A stretch of DNA of 64,000 nt from Cordia subcordata (lineage: Eukaryota > Streptophyta > Magnoliopsida > Boraginales > Cordiaceae), in assembly GCA_028554755.1 (NCBI GenBank), contig JAPTOF010000015.1:14519501-14583500 (forward strand). The letters run 5' to 3'. Made by a program: the position numbers and the translations under genes. The notes below the pieces were generated by a model. That model did no database searches and had not been told where the DNA came from. It saw nothing but the letters and a program-made list of their open reading frames with translations. Numbering within the stretch: position 1 is the first letter of the stretch; each line of letters opens with the position of its first letter. This document shows, one piece after another, positions 25,270 through 37,267 of the stretch.

Positions 25270-25771
25270 CATATAGATGCGACAAAGTACCAAATATCAG
25301 TGCAATTGAGAGTGCTGTAGTGCATGCAGCTCCATAATGCAAAATATGGACTTCAAAGTTTAAATTTTATGCAGAAAAAGTTGTTTTAAATGCAAATGAA
25401 GACATGTGCATATTTAATACTAAGTGTAAAAGAGTAAAGATGACCAAGCAATCAAGACTTATGAACAAAATGCATGAAGAATATTTGTAATGTAATAAGT
25501 TCTTGAGCTCATAGATAATTGCTTATATACAAAGATCAACTTAATATATGACTAGAAAGAAGAAAAAAATTATGGCTACAAGTTATTCGAGTTTCATTAC
25601 CCATGCTCCATAACCATGCTTTAGATCTTTTCTTTGCTCCAATAATGCTACTGAGTAAGATATCCAACGTACTACAAATAGTAGCAATTAGATAGCAATG
25701 AGATAACAAAGGCACAACAATTATGACATCATCAAAATACAATTAACGTAATTAAGGCGATATATTCAACA
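23977..25771 (-). mobile_element. Solo LTR, SIRE/Maximus-like
   Basis: A 1,795-bp LTR with plus-strand ends TGTTGCC...TTCAACA and no internal region. It is flanked by AATAT (23972-23976) and AATAC (25772-25776), a duplication with one change. On the minus strand it ends in a C-rich stretch followed by TATTAGATTC, and contains the wording around TTCGAACCACTCTAAATC that is common in SIRE-type LTRs. A run of 12 G (24002-24013) and a TA microsatellite (about 25237-25268) lie inside. It interrupts the leader of the outer Copia element. Confidence 0.65.
25237..25268. repeat. (TA)n microsatellite
   Basis: About 15 uninterrupted TA units; the isoleucine/tyrosine-rich minus-strand frame across it is an artefact of the repeat. 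Confidence 0.85.
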
Positions 25772-25989
25772 AATACTAATATAGTTATATAACGATTAAC
25801 TGTGATAATTGTACTAACATGTTATTTAAAATTGACATCTTATATTATATTATGTCATGCTTATAAGTTTCATATGTCATATTTGTAATTTATTCCTACG
25901 CATTTATATTTATTAATTTACAAGTTACGTTAGGTAAATATATTATTATTTCACTTACTAATTTATTTTTGAAATATTCTAGTGTTATA

Positions 25990-28425
25990 ATGTCAAATCT
26001 CACGAAGCTTGAGTTTGTGGCTCTTGATATTTCTGTCAACAATTATTTATCATGAATCTTGTATGTTGAAATACATCTCAATGCCAAGGGCCTTGGAGAA
26101 AAAATTGAAGAAGGATATAACGCATCCTTACAGGATCGCATTAAAGCATTGATATTCCTTTATCATCATCTCCATGAAGGACTTAAAGCTGAATATCTTA
26201 TAGTAAAGGATCCATAAATCCTTTGGAAAAACTTGAAGGAAAGATTTGATTATTATAAAATAGTGATCCTTCCTAAAGTTCGCTACGAGTGGATTCACCT
26301 GCGATTGCATGATTTTAAAACTGTAAGTGAGTATAACTCCGTTGTATTTAGAATTACCTCACAATTGAAATTATGCGGAGAAAAAAGCACTAATAAAGAC
26401 ATGTTAGAAAAGACATTCTTTACTTTTTACGCATCTAATATGCTCTTACAACAACAATATAAAGAGTGTGGTTTCAAAAAATATTCTAAACCAATCTCAT
26501 GTCTTCTTGTTGCTGAGCAAAATAATGAGCTCTTGATGAAAAACCATCAAACATGACCAACTCGCTTAGAACCATTCCTAAAATGAGTGAAATTGCATTT
26601 CCTATTAAATAATTATGGTCATGGACGTGATTATAGACATGGTAATGGTTATAATTTCCACAAGTCCAATAGACCAAATTTCAAAATACAAGAAAACCAT
26701 GACAAAAGAAATCATCCATGAAACAAATCTTTCTAATGTACTGAAAGTACTTGCTATGGATGTGGCGTGAAAGGGCATTGGTATCAAACATGTCGTACTG
26801 CTAAACATCTCATGAATCTTTATGAAGCTTTGTTGAAAAAAAAAGAAAAGATGTGGAGACAAATCTTGTTGAACAAAATACTCAAATGAATTACACATAC
26901 CTTGACTGTTTTGACTTCTTTGAAGATACTACTGAAAATATTGAGCAATTGATTAGTGAAGGAAATATTCATCCAAATTAATCTTTATGTAAAAGTAGAA
27001 TGTTTCTATCATGTCGGATTGTCTTTCACTTTAATGCTTAATTTTAGATTGAATGTAATATCTATCTTTTATAAAATGAATATCATATTTTTGCTAATAT
27101 TTGTCTATTTTCTTTATTATTATTGTGAAGAATTATGTATTTGCATTATATCAATAATGGAGAAATATGTTTGGTTGATAGTGCTACAACACATACTATT
27201 ATCAAGAATAAGAGGTATTTCTCCTAACTGAAATTAGCTGATGCAAATATCAATATAATAGCTGGTTCTGCAAAGTTAATTGAAGGCTTTGGTAAAGCTT
27301 GTATTATGTTCCCTGGAGGAACAAAGATGATAGTAAGCAATGTCTTATATTCAAGTAGATCACAAAGGAATCTACTCAAATTTAGAGATATCCGAGAAAA
27401 TGGTTATCATATTGAAACCATGAAGGAAAGCAATAAAAAATATCTTTACATCATGTCACTTATATCTTGCAAAAAGGTATATATTAGAAAAATTACCAGT
27501 ATTATTTTCTGGATTATATTGTACTTATATAAATCCTATGGAATCACATGTCGTGATAAACCATAAGATAATTGATTCCAGGAGCTTTATTCTTTGGCAT
27601 GATTGCCTTGGATATCCAGGCGAGAAAATGATAAGACGCATTGTTGAGAACTTACATGGGCACCCATTAAAGAATCAAAAGGTACTCTCATCAAATGAAT
27701 TTTCATGGTTCTGCTTGTGGAAGAGAAATTGATTATAAGGCTATCCCCAACTAAAATTGATGCTGAAAATCCTATATTTTTAGAACGAATTAAGGGGAAC
27801 ATGTATAGGCCTATTTTTCCAGCATGTGGACCATTTCGATATTTTATGGTATTAATAGATGTCTCTACACATTGGTCACATGTTTCCTTATCATCCACTC
27901 GAAATGTGCCATTTGCAAGACTCCTTGCACAAATAATTCGCTTACGTGCACAAGTTCGAAATTATACAATCAAGAAAATTCGTCTTGATAATGTATGAGA
28001 ATTTACATTTTAATTTTTTAATGATTATTGTACATCAATTGGGATTATAATTGAGCATCATGTGACCCACACACATACTCAAAATGGTTTGGTAGAATCT
28101 TTTATTAAACGCTTATAGTTAATCGCTAGACCACTACTTATGAGAACTAAGTTGCCTAGTTTTGCTTGGGGACATGCCATATTAATTGCTACAGCATTGG
28201 TTCGAATAAGAACAACTGCTTATCATAGATATTCCCCTTTACAATTGATTTTTGGTTATGAACCAAATATATCCCATTTAAAAATATTTTTTTGCCATAG
28301 ATGTTCCCCTTTACAATTGGTTTTTGGTCAAGAACCAAATATATCCCATTTAAAATATTTGGTTGCGCAGTATATATTTCAATTGCTCTACTACAATGCA
28401 CAAAAACGAGACCACAAAAAAGACT
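25990..28425 (+). pseudogene. gag and partial pol of outer Copia element
   Basis: Reading starts at ATG 25990 (MSNLTKLEFVALDISVN) and gives a Copia gag with stops early on, including a TGA at a position normally tryptophan (about 26053) and a TAA near 26216. The best block is 26233-26556 (LKERFDYYKIVILPKVRYEW, then ISCLLVAEQNNELLMKNH). A zinc-knuckle remnant follows near 26740-26800 (CYGCGVKGHW). Protease, GAG-pre-integrase (FILWHDCLGYPG, 27590) and integrase (27705-28427) follow in shifted frames. The integrase carries an in-frame 72-bp duplication (28224-28367). Homology stops at about 28425, after PQKRL, where the inserted block begins. Confidence 0.75.
28224..28367 (+). repeat. In-frame 72-bp duplication in integrase
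   Basis: 28224-28295 and 28296-28367 are direct repeats with several substitutions, encoding two variants of a 24-residue block (HRYSPLQLIFGYEPN and HRCSPLQLVFGQEPN). The duplication preserves the frame and is not recent. Confidence 0.8.
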
Positions 28426-28432
28426 AGCCTTG

Positions 28433-29290
28433 TCTCAAACCTGCGACCACATGAAATCTTGTGTGAGATTTTTACCACCAAGCTACTGTGTCATATTGTT
28501 CTTGGTTGATAGCAGCAACTCTCTTAATAAATGCTAGATCTCATTACATAACTAAAAAAAAAGAAATTAAATATTATTCTTTAGGAGATGAAGGAGTTCG
28601 TCCCCTTCACGAATTACTACATAATTAAAAAAATTGTTTATGTCAAGATGTTTAAAACCCACGACTTCTAGAATTTTTGATGGAGTGTTTAACCACTCAG
28701 CCAACCATTCTTTTGCTATGAAAAACAACAGTTTTTTTTTTTAATTTAAAGTTACTTTCGCTTAAAAAAATAAAATTCGCTATTAGAAAGGTTAGTACCC
28801 ACGACCTGTAGCTCCCTTGTGGAAACTACTTATCACTTGGCTAATCCTCTTTGCTTGCTTTTGTGTGACGCATAATTTGTTTTGATAGATGTCCAAACAA
28901 TTAAAAAAATGCGCATTTTTAAGCTGGCAAGCTTCAAACCTGCATATATAGCCTGGATTATGCTTACTCTTACTAGTCCAACTACTAGTAAGCCCTAGTC
29001 CATGAATTTGATTCATGCCTTTCGTTATTCCACATGCTCAATTAATAAAAACAAATTAAATAAAAATCACGCATTTTTTGTAGCCAACGAGAATTGAACC
29101 TATGGCTTTTGTTGGGGTTTCGCTTGCTCTTACCAACCCAACTATTGATAAGCCCTAGTGGGAAAGGTGTTTTCTTTTAATTATATTTTTGTTTTCAAGC
29201 ATCTAACAAAAGGAAATTAAAATTTGTCTCTGCCAAGTTTCAAACCAGAGACTTATTGTATAGCATTTTAGTATCTTTACTGTCTCGGCT
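28433..29290. repeat. Array of six degenerate tRNA-like modules
   Basis: Six related segments of about 60 bases start near 28433, 28651, 28791, 28931, 29091 and 29236. Each begins with a word like TCAAACCTGCGACC, AACCCACGACTTC or GAATTGAACCTATGG. About 30-40 bases later each has a pyrimidine-rich block such as CTTACCAACCCAACT or ACTTGGCTAA. The order resembles the reverse complement of a tRNA 3' half (B-box with T-loop, then anticodon arm, then D-arm). AT-rich spacers of 80-150 bases separate them. Confidence 0.55.
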
Positions 29291-29389
29291 GCACACTTGT
29301 TTGGTCTTCATTGCTTCTTTTTGCACACACACGCGCACACACACACACACATATATATCTTTTGGTAGATTAGAGGTATACTTTAATTA

Positions 29390-30882
29390 GTATGACTAAT
29401 TAAATCAATTGTTAATTGGCTTGTACATACAAATAAATTGTTTATGTGCTCACAAACTATTTTATTTGATAAAATAGACTTTTCATTTGTAATAAATATT
29501 TGATATTTATTTTGAAATTCATTATTTTCCAAAAATATGTTTTTGACAGCCAATTAATTTTTAAAAATTGTTTTAATTAATTGGGTAGGTCCAAAATTTT
29601 CTAAAAATTTGTTTTTGACCCTAATAGTCTCAAAGTTAGTTTATTTAATTGGGTGAACCTCTAATTTGTCAAAATTGGGATTTTGACCCCAAATAATTTA
29701 AAATGAGGTTTAGTTATTTTGTAAGGTCAATTTAATTTGATAAAATTGATCTAATTATTGTGAGATAAAATCATGAAAATGTTTATACTCTTTTATGTTG
29801 ATGTATGACATATTTTGAGGTAGTTATGGATTTTCATATCATGTTTATTATTGCATTTTATTTATTAATTATTGTAATTAATTTTGAGTTTTTAAATTGG
29901 GTCTGCGAGCCCAGCCTTCTTGTAAATTTGGCTGTAAAATCCCTTTCCCAAGTGATATATCCCCTTCTTTAGAAGAGTTCTTCTTAATTATGATGTAGTT
30001 AGTAGTTTTTAGCATATGATCGAGATGAGAAACTGAAGACCAAGAAGCTGAAGGGCTAGGCTTGTCCAGGTTTCCCAGAATTAAAATGTAATAATTTAGC
30101 TTTGCATGATAGAGTGGCCGATGATGACTCTAGTGGGCCACACTAGAAAGCCCATAACCACCTGCATGTGGTTATATATGTTGATATATATGTTGTTTTG
30201 TATGCCAATCGATTAATTACCAAAATAATTAAAGGTTTCGCTATTTAAACAAGTACACTCTTTTTCCCATATGAATCCCCTAAAATTATTAACTCCTTAA
30301 AGTGACTTGGACATAGGGATGTTTGAATCATTGCCTCTTATAGTAAATAATAATGGGCCCAATACTCTAATAAACGTTGGAGATCCTTAGGCCTGACTTT
30401 TATTAGAATATTGGGATTATTATTTATTAAATGAAACCCTTGGAATCCCTTCAGACTGATGAGTAGGTAGGCTGACCTCAGTCAGGCCTACTCATTAGGC
30501 TAAAAAAAAAAACCTTAGGAGTTCATGTTAATGGTTTGACCTAACCGACTTTTTCAGTTAAGAACCTTTGTCTTGCTGAAGAGATGCTTAGGGCAGAACA
30601 ATATATTGAGAGTTGCTTGGGCAAGTAATTGGTTATGAACCTACCAAGCGGTGTCCATAGGTGGGTCAACTATAGTTGGGCCTATGTACATTGTTTTGGA
30701 TCTCAATACCCACTAAAGGGGTTTATTTTTCAAAAATCTGTTTGGGCTATAGGTAGTAGCTAATAGTCTGAACACAAAAATGGGAGGATCCATTAGATAT
30801 TGGCACATATCTTTCGGAAAACTTAATAACTCATATGTATAATAGATTATTTATTCTTTTTATATCAATTATTTGCAGATTT
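29390..30882 (+). other. Untranslated leader of nested Copia element
   Basis: About 1.5 kb without an ORF between the tRNA-like array and the gag ATG at 30883. It is AT-rich at first and more mixed near the gag. I infer it to be retrotransposon leader from its position; no primer-binding site is visible. Confidence 0.45.
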
Positions 30883-33800
30883 AATGGCTAACACGTTGTC
30901 TTTAAGATCACTATTGGATAGTGATAAGCTCACTGGGCTCAACTTCGATAGCTGGTATTGAAGGTTGCACATTGTGCTTGAACATGAACATATCTTGTAT
31001 GTTCTTATTGATCTAGCACCTGTGGAGCCTGCTATTAATGCACTTGTATCGGAATGTCGACGCTATAAAAATTGCTTGCTGATAGAGTCATGATTCACTG
31101 CATTATGAGGGTTGTGATAAACGATGAGTTTTGTTACAAGTTTGAGGATTCACAGCCTAAAGCTATCATTTAAGCGTTGAATGAGTTGTTTGGCACATCG
31201 GATGATGCTAAGAGACATAGAACCTCATGTGCTATTTTCAGCATCAAGATGAAGGAAGGCATACCAGTTACTGAACACATATTGTACATGATAGAAAACA
31301 TCAAGAAGCTGCGTAAGCTAGGCTTTCCACTTCAGGAACAGCTTAGCAAGGATGTTATTCTTAATCGTTGCCTCCATTTTTTCTCCCCTTCTTGAATCAG
31401 TTCAAGATGAACAAGCCTGTTATCAACTATCATGGGCTACTAGGATTGTTACAAACCTTTGAGAAAGATAACCAGCTCCAAAGAAAGCTTGTTAATATAG
31501 TGGGAGGTGCTTCATCCTCAAAATTTTCAAGAATGGCAAGAAGAAAAAAAAATGCTTCCAAAGCCCAAGGTGGGATTAAAAAGCCTACACAACAGCAAAA
31601 TCAAGCTTGCAAGCAAAAGGTTGACAAAAACCAAGTAGCATGTGTCTTCTGCAAACTGCTTGGACATTGAAAGAGGAATTGTCCTCAGTATCTGATGTCC
31701 CTAGATTCAAACAGGCCTAGAAGAAAGCAACAAGTTGCTCAGCAAGGTGTGTATATGATTACTCCTTCTAACTTCAGTGTCATAGACTCTATTACCTATG
31801 TATTAGATACAGGTAGTCCTTATCATTTTTGCAATTTGTTGTAGAGGCTGCAGGTCAGTAGAAAGTTCAAAGATTGAGAGCGATACCTTAGCGTTGGCAA
31901 CAAGAATCCTATTCCAGCACTAGCATTAGGGTGTTTATCTCTATCTATCAATTCTATGAACTTAAGTCTTTCAGATGTTTTCTTTTCTTTGGATTTTGTT
32001 TTGAACATTATTTCAATTGGGCTTTTAGCCCAAGATGGATATTCATTTAGAATTTCCAATAATGGTGTTGACATTATTTTGAATAATGTTTGTGTTTTTA
32101 ACGAACGATTGGAACACAGGATTTATATTTTGATACAGCCTGTACACATCTTGCATGTTAGCAATAAACGTCCCAAATAAACACTACTTTAGATATATAT
32201 ATCTTTGGCACTGTAGACTTGGTCATACTAATAAGGATAAGATTAACAAGTTGGTCAAATAAGGGTTTCTTGACATTGGTGATCTTAAATCACTACCGAT
32301 TTGTGAGTCTTGTCTACTTGGAAAAATGACCAAATCGCCTTTTACTGGAAAAGGTGATCGAGCTGTAGAACTCTTGGGCCTTATACATACTAATGTCTGT
32401 GGGCCCATTAGCACTAGTGCAAGAAATGGGTAGTCCTACTCCATTACGTTCGCTGATGACCTATCTAGGTATGGGTATTTCTATTTGATGAGACATAAAT
32501 TAGAGTCTTTTGAAATGCTTAAGAAATACAGGAGTGAGGTAGAAAAAAACAAACTGGAAAGAGTATTAAGATCCTATGATCTAATTGTGGAGGAGAATAT
32601 CTTTCCAATGAGTTTTTGAGTTACCTGGAAGAGAATGGGATTCTTTCGCAATGGACTCCTACAGGTACTACCACAACATAATGGTGTATCTGAAAGGAGC
32701 AATCGAACACTGTTAGACATGGTTTGATCCATGATGGAACACACGGATCTAGCTATGTCCTTTTGGGGATATGTTTTTGAGACAGCCGTTCATGTGCTGG
32801 ATAAAGTACCTAGCAAGTTAGTACAAAAAAAAACCATATGAGATGTGGCATGGTCATAGACTAATACTCACTTACCTTAAGGTTTGAAGGTGTTTGGCAT
32901 ACGTCAAACGTCTTCAAACTAACAAGTTAGAACCAAAATCTGATAAATGTAGATTTGTAAGATACCCTAGAGAGTCTAAGGGATACTACTTGTATCATGT
33001 TGAAGAATAAAAGGTGTTTGTTACTACTAGAGCAGTCTTTCTAGAGAAAGAGTTTTTTGAACAAGAGAGTACTACCTTTACCATTGAGCTTGGTGAAATA
33101 CAAACATTTATAGTTGAACATACAAGACATGACAAGGTTAAGGAACCAAAATTTGAAGCTACTATAGAGGCATCACTTAGGAGATCTTTTAGAGTACCTC
33201 GTCGACCAACTAGGTATGGGTTCTTGGTTCGAGACGATGATCCCATCGAACTAGACGAGAATGATGAGGATCCGATCACTTATATGGATGCCATGCAAAG
33301 GCATGACTCTGAAGAATGGCTTAAGACTATGGTATCTGAAATGGAATCCATGAAAGTCAACAATATATGGACAATAATTAATCCACCTGAAGAGGTTAAA
33401 CCCATTGGGTATAAATGGGTTTTCAAACGAAAGTGAGGAGCAGATGGGAAAGTAGAGACCTACAAAGCCTGTTTGGTTGCTAAGAGGTATCAACAACGCC
33501 AAGGTATTGACTATGATGAAACATTCTCCCCTATAGCAATGCTCAAGTCAGTTCGCATTATGCTTGCTATAGCTGCATACTTAGACTATGAAATCTTACA
33601 AACGGATATCAAGACAGCTTTCCTAAATGGTGAGCTAGAAGATGAAGTGTATATGACACAACCTAAAGGGTTCACATCTACAGATGAGTCTAAAGTGTAT
33701 AAGCTTCAGAAGTCCATTTATGGACTCAAGCAAGCTTCTCAGAGTTGGAACATACATTTTGACAACCTTGTCAAAATGTATGGATTCGTTAAGAATGATA

Positions 33801-34850
33801 AAGAGCCTTGCATTTATAAATGGGCTAATGGACATGTGGTCATATTCTTAGTATTGTATATGGTGACATTCTCTTTATAGGAAATGATATCCCCACATTA
33901 CAGAATATGAAGTTATGGTTTCATCCCAATTTTTCATGAAGGATCTAGGAGAGGCTTCCTATATCCTCAGGATCAAGATCTATAGAAATAGATCTAAGAG
34001 GTTATTGGGATTGTCCTAATCCATGTACATAGACACTGTGCTGAAAAGGTTCAACATGGAAAATTCCAAGAAGGGTAATCTTCCAATAGGCTATGGAATT
34101 TCTCTTTTCCAAGAGGGATTGTCTCTCAACTCCTCAGGAGAGAGAACGTATGAGTAGAGTCCCTTATGCTTCAGCAATAAGATCTATTATATACTCTATG
34201 ACATATACGAGGCGTGATATGGCCTACTCCTTAGAAGTGGTTAGTAGATACCAATCCGATCCTAGTGAGAGACATTGGTAAGTGGCAAAGACCATACTTA
34301 AATAGTTGAGAAATACTAGAGACCTATGGCTCGTCTATGAGGGTTTTGACATGAAACTACTAGGTTATATCGATTCTAGTTTCCAGTCAAATAGGAATGT
34401 TAGTAAAAGCGTGTTTAGGTTCGTGTTTTCCTTAAATGATAGAGCTATTTACTGGAAGAGTTCTAAGCAACAGACCGTGACTGATTCTGTCTGCAAGGTG
34501 GAATACATAGCAGCAACTAATGCATCGAATGAAGTAGTTTGGTTCAAGAAATTCATCATTGAGCTTGGGGTTGTTCCTTACTTAGCTGGTTTAGTCGCAA
34601 TCTTCAACGATAGGACTAGTGCCATTGCTCAAGCGAAGGAACCTCGATCCCACTAGAAAGCCAAACATGTGCTGAGATGTTACCACCTGATCTGAGAGAT
34701 TGTAGTTAGAGGTGACGTTATTCTATAGAAGATTGACAGTAAAGAGAATTTGGTTGACTCATTTACTAAGGCCCTCAAGATTAAGGAGTTTGATTCACAT
34801 CGAGAGAAGATAGGTATATGATATAGATCCGACTGGCTTTAGTCCAAGTA
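30883..34850 (+). pseudogene. gag-pol remnant of nested Copia element
   Basis: The gag starts at ATG 30883 (MANTLSLRSLLDSDKLTGLN) and meets a stop soon after (TGA at a position normally arginine or tryptophan, near 30959). Later blocks in shifted frames are gag (31177-31395), a zinc knuckle CVFCKLLGH with a stop before its last cysteine (about 31640-31690), protease VLDTGSPYHFC (about 31800), integrase (32220-32840), and RT (33014-33880). The RT includes EEWLKTMVSEMESMKVNNIW and ILQTDIKTAFLNGELEDEVY. RNase H follows at 34306-34656. The tyrosine-valine-aspartate-aspartate catalytic box is destroyed by a 1-nt loss at 33857-33867. Confidence 0.8.
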
Positions 34851-34856
34851 GAAGAT

Positions 34857-36570
34857 TGTTAGGAATAGTGTCCTAAAGTCAATCATCTATTGTATTTTTA
34901 GAATTGTTTATATACGAGTTATCTTAATAATATTTGGCCATTACATCATATTGCACCATCTTCTCTTATTTTGATCATGATATAGTTCCTTAGAACAACT
35001 ATGTGGGATCGTGTGAATGAGGCTTGGTTTTAATTATTCTTAAAATTTGTTCATAACCAAATGATGGAATTGGTACTAGGATGTCAATTCCTTCGAGTAG
35101 AGGTTATTGTTTGTCACATGGGTTAGTCATTCTCATGACCAATGGGTGTTAGGACACCGGTACGACACACAGGTAAGGTGTGCCGACACATTTACTGAAC
35201 ACAACTCACTTACAAGCATCCTATGGTACTTACCCTTTGTTAAAGGATTGTTTGAGATACACATGGTTGTAGTATTCCCTTCGACTTGAGATTTCCATAG
35301 AGGCTTATGAATTACTCCTCATACTTTGGTGTTAGACTACCCAAATTTCCAATTTGGTGACGAAGGGTTACTGGGTGCAAGAAAGTGTCATGAAGCCGAT
35401 GTGCAGGACAAGATGGGATTTATCCACTCTAGGTATTGGAAGAATGATGTTCCACCTAGTCTTAACTCATTAACTCTTTGGCAAAGCTTTCTGCATGATG
35501 TGTCATAGAGCCGTGTCGTGATAAGTCATGACAAGATTAGGACTTTAATATAGAATATCTAATTAGGGGTTTGACAGTTGACCATGCTCCTAGAGTTGTT
35601 TCAGAATATTGAGGGTCATAGGGGATTTGCCATAGTGCCCAGTTTCATTGATAGTTGCCTTGCATTTTTTTAGCTTATCTGGATGTCAGGAACGGTTGCT
35701 AGACGATATCTTTGAATAGTACAAAGATTGTACTTGTATTACCGGTTTAAGTTTGAACCTACGGAGTCATGCAAAAAGTTAAGAATTTTATTGATGGATT
35801 GATCTATAATAGTTAATCGAGAATTAAATATTCCATTATTTAATTGTGAATTACATAAAAGGAATTAATAATTATTATGTTTGAATATTTAATTAATAAT
35901 TAAATATTTAATATTAATTATTAAGAGGTCACAGATTTAATTTCATCTATTTTCTGCTAGCACAGAAAAATGTGGCATGAATTAAATCTTGAGCTAACTG
36001 GGTTAAGAATTAAATAATGATTTAATGCCTAATTGGGTTTTAAGGTTTAGGCCTAATTGGGTTAGAGGAATTGAGCCTGGGACTTGTGAAGGTCCAACTC
36101 CTTCTGTTCTATAAAATGAGAGGTATTGTGCGTATTATTCAATTCTGTTGTCAGCTTTTCACAGGAAAAAAAAAAATCCCCCCCTCTTCCTTCCAAAAGA
36201 AAACCATAGCCTCCATTAATAAATCTAGGCTGCGTACAAAGAGGAGAAAGATAAAGCTTCCCCAAGGGTTCACATCAAGAACACGTATTCGCATCACGAA
36301 TATCCAGGTATTCATCGTTTTTTTCATGAATTTTAATTTTCAAGAGCCTGATCCTAGAAGAATTTTGTGAAAAAGTTTCGCAGAATTCCTTCAAATCTTG
36401 TGATGATTGAATAGATTTGGAATTTCTTGAAATCTCTCTTCTGATTCAAAATTGTGGTGTAACGTGTATCCTCCCATGTTCCAGCCATGGAATAGATGAA
36501 ATAAATCCAAATATGGATTCTTGTTCAAGAATGAAATCTTATTGGAATTGTCCATATCTGATTTCTTATG
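34857..36570 (+). repeat. 3' LTR of nested Copia element
   Basis: Starts TGTTAGGAATAGTGTCC directly after a degraded polypurine tract. It is about 1.5-1.7 kb with no partner copy upstream. A TCTATAAAATGAGAGG box at about 36111 is a probable LTR promoter. The exact 3' end is not visible, because the remaining outer-element tail begins somewhere in 36370-36580. The ORFs within it have no homology to known proteins. Confidence 0.6.
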
Positions 36571-36589
36571 ATGAATGTCCAAGGGGAAG

Positions 36590-36927
36590 TGTTGTGAAAT
36601 GAACATTCACAAGTTGCAAAATTACTTTTGCTAAAAAGTCAATATATAATGACTATAAAGTTCTTAGGAAATTGTTATAGTATGAAAAGAATGACAAATT
36701 TGGAGATTTTCTTGCAATTTATGCAACAAGTTGAAGATGTCCAAATCCACTCATTTAATGCATTGTCTCCTTATCTTTGGTTATAAAAGGAGTTGGAATG
36801 GTAGAAGCTTCTGAAGAAGAAGTAGAGAGAATTAGAGAGAAATAAGAGTGATATTATATTGTATTAGAAAGAGATTTTATTATTCAAGTTATTTTATACC
36901 ATATGATATTTAAGTTATTTTATAGCA
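36590..36927 (+). repeat. 3' LTR of outer Copia element
   Basis: 338 bp, from TGTTGTGAAATGAACATTC to TTATAGCA. It matches 23238-23609 with substitutions and a deletion in the GA-rich part, and follows the polypurine tract AAGGGGAAG (36581-36589). Confidence 0.85.
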
Positions 36928-37145
36928 TATGTTCACTTTTCTTTATTAGAATTTTTGTTAAGTTGAGATTTTTGCTACAAATAGAACTGTTCTCTAATGC
37001 AAAAGTTGCATCAAAAGAATCGATAAGATTACTCTCTCTATCTCCCTCTCTCTCTCTTTTATTTCTTAGTTCTATTTACCTCATAACATAAAGGGAAATT
37101 TTTTTGAAGAAAAAATGAAAAAATTGTAGTGCACTTTGGTTTAGA

Positions 37146-37263
37146 AGGTGTTTGGTTTTACTTATTTAGGTGCTTATAAGTACTTAAAAAAAGCATTTAT
37201 TTATATATTTTTTCATTATTTGTTGCTTATAAACACCAAATAAATAAAACCAAACAACCGCTT
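37146..37263. mobile_element. hAT-like MITE
   Basis: Ends GGTGTTTGGTTTTACTTATTT and the complement of GCGGTTGTTTGGTTTTATTT are inverted repeats. Flanking octamers TTTAGAAG and CTTAGTAG are a possible diverged 8-bp duplication. Confidence 0.5.
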
Positions 37264-37267
37264 AGTA

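Larger units (their letters stand above)
28425..36570 (+). mobile_element. 5'-truncated second Copia element nested in the first
   Basis: Outer Copia homology ends near 28425 and resumes only just before the 3' LTR at 36590. Between them are an array of tRNA-like modules (28433-29290), a long AT-rich leader (29390-30880), gag-pol remnants (30883-34850), a polypurine-like AGTCCAAGTAGAAGA and a long LTR starting TGTTAGGAATAGTGTCC at 34857. No copy of that LTR precedes the gag, so the 5' LTR and primer-binding site are missing. The right junction lies somewhere in 36370-36580. Confidence 0.6.
23238..36927 (+). mobile_element. Outer Copia retrotransposon carrying nested elements
   Basis: A plus-strand Copia element bounded by LTRs at 23238-23609 and 36590-36927, with flanking pentamers TATAT (23233-23237) and TATGT (36928-36932), a target duplication with one change. 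CGTTATCAGCACGA directly follows the 5' LTR as primer-binding site, and AAGGGGAAG precedes the 3' LTR as polypurine tract. The 13.7-kb span is far above normal length. It contains a solo LTR inserted in the leader (23977-25771) and, from about 28425, a block from another Copia element that replaces its reverse transcriptase and RNase H. The gag and LTR type suggest an Ale/Retrofit-like lineage (inference). Confidence 0.8.

Noticed and set aside
28433..29290. Functional tRNA genes
   Set aside because: None of the six modules has a complete cloverleaf or intact acceptor stem by eye.
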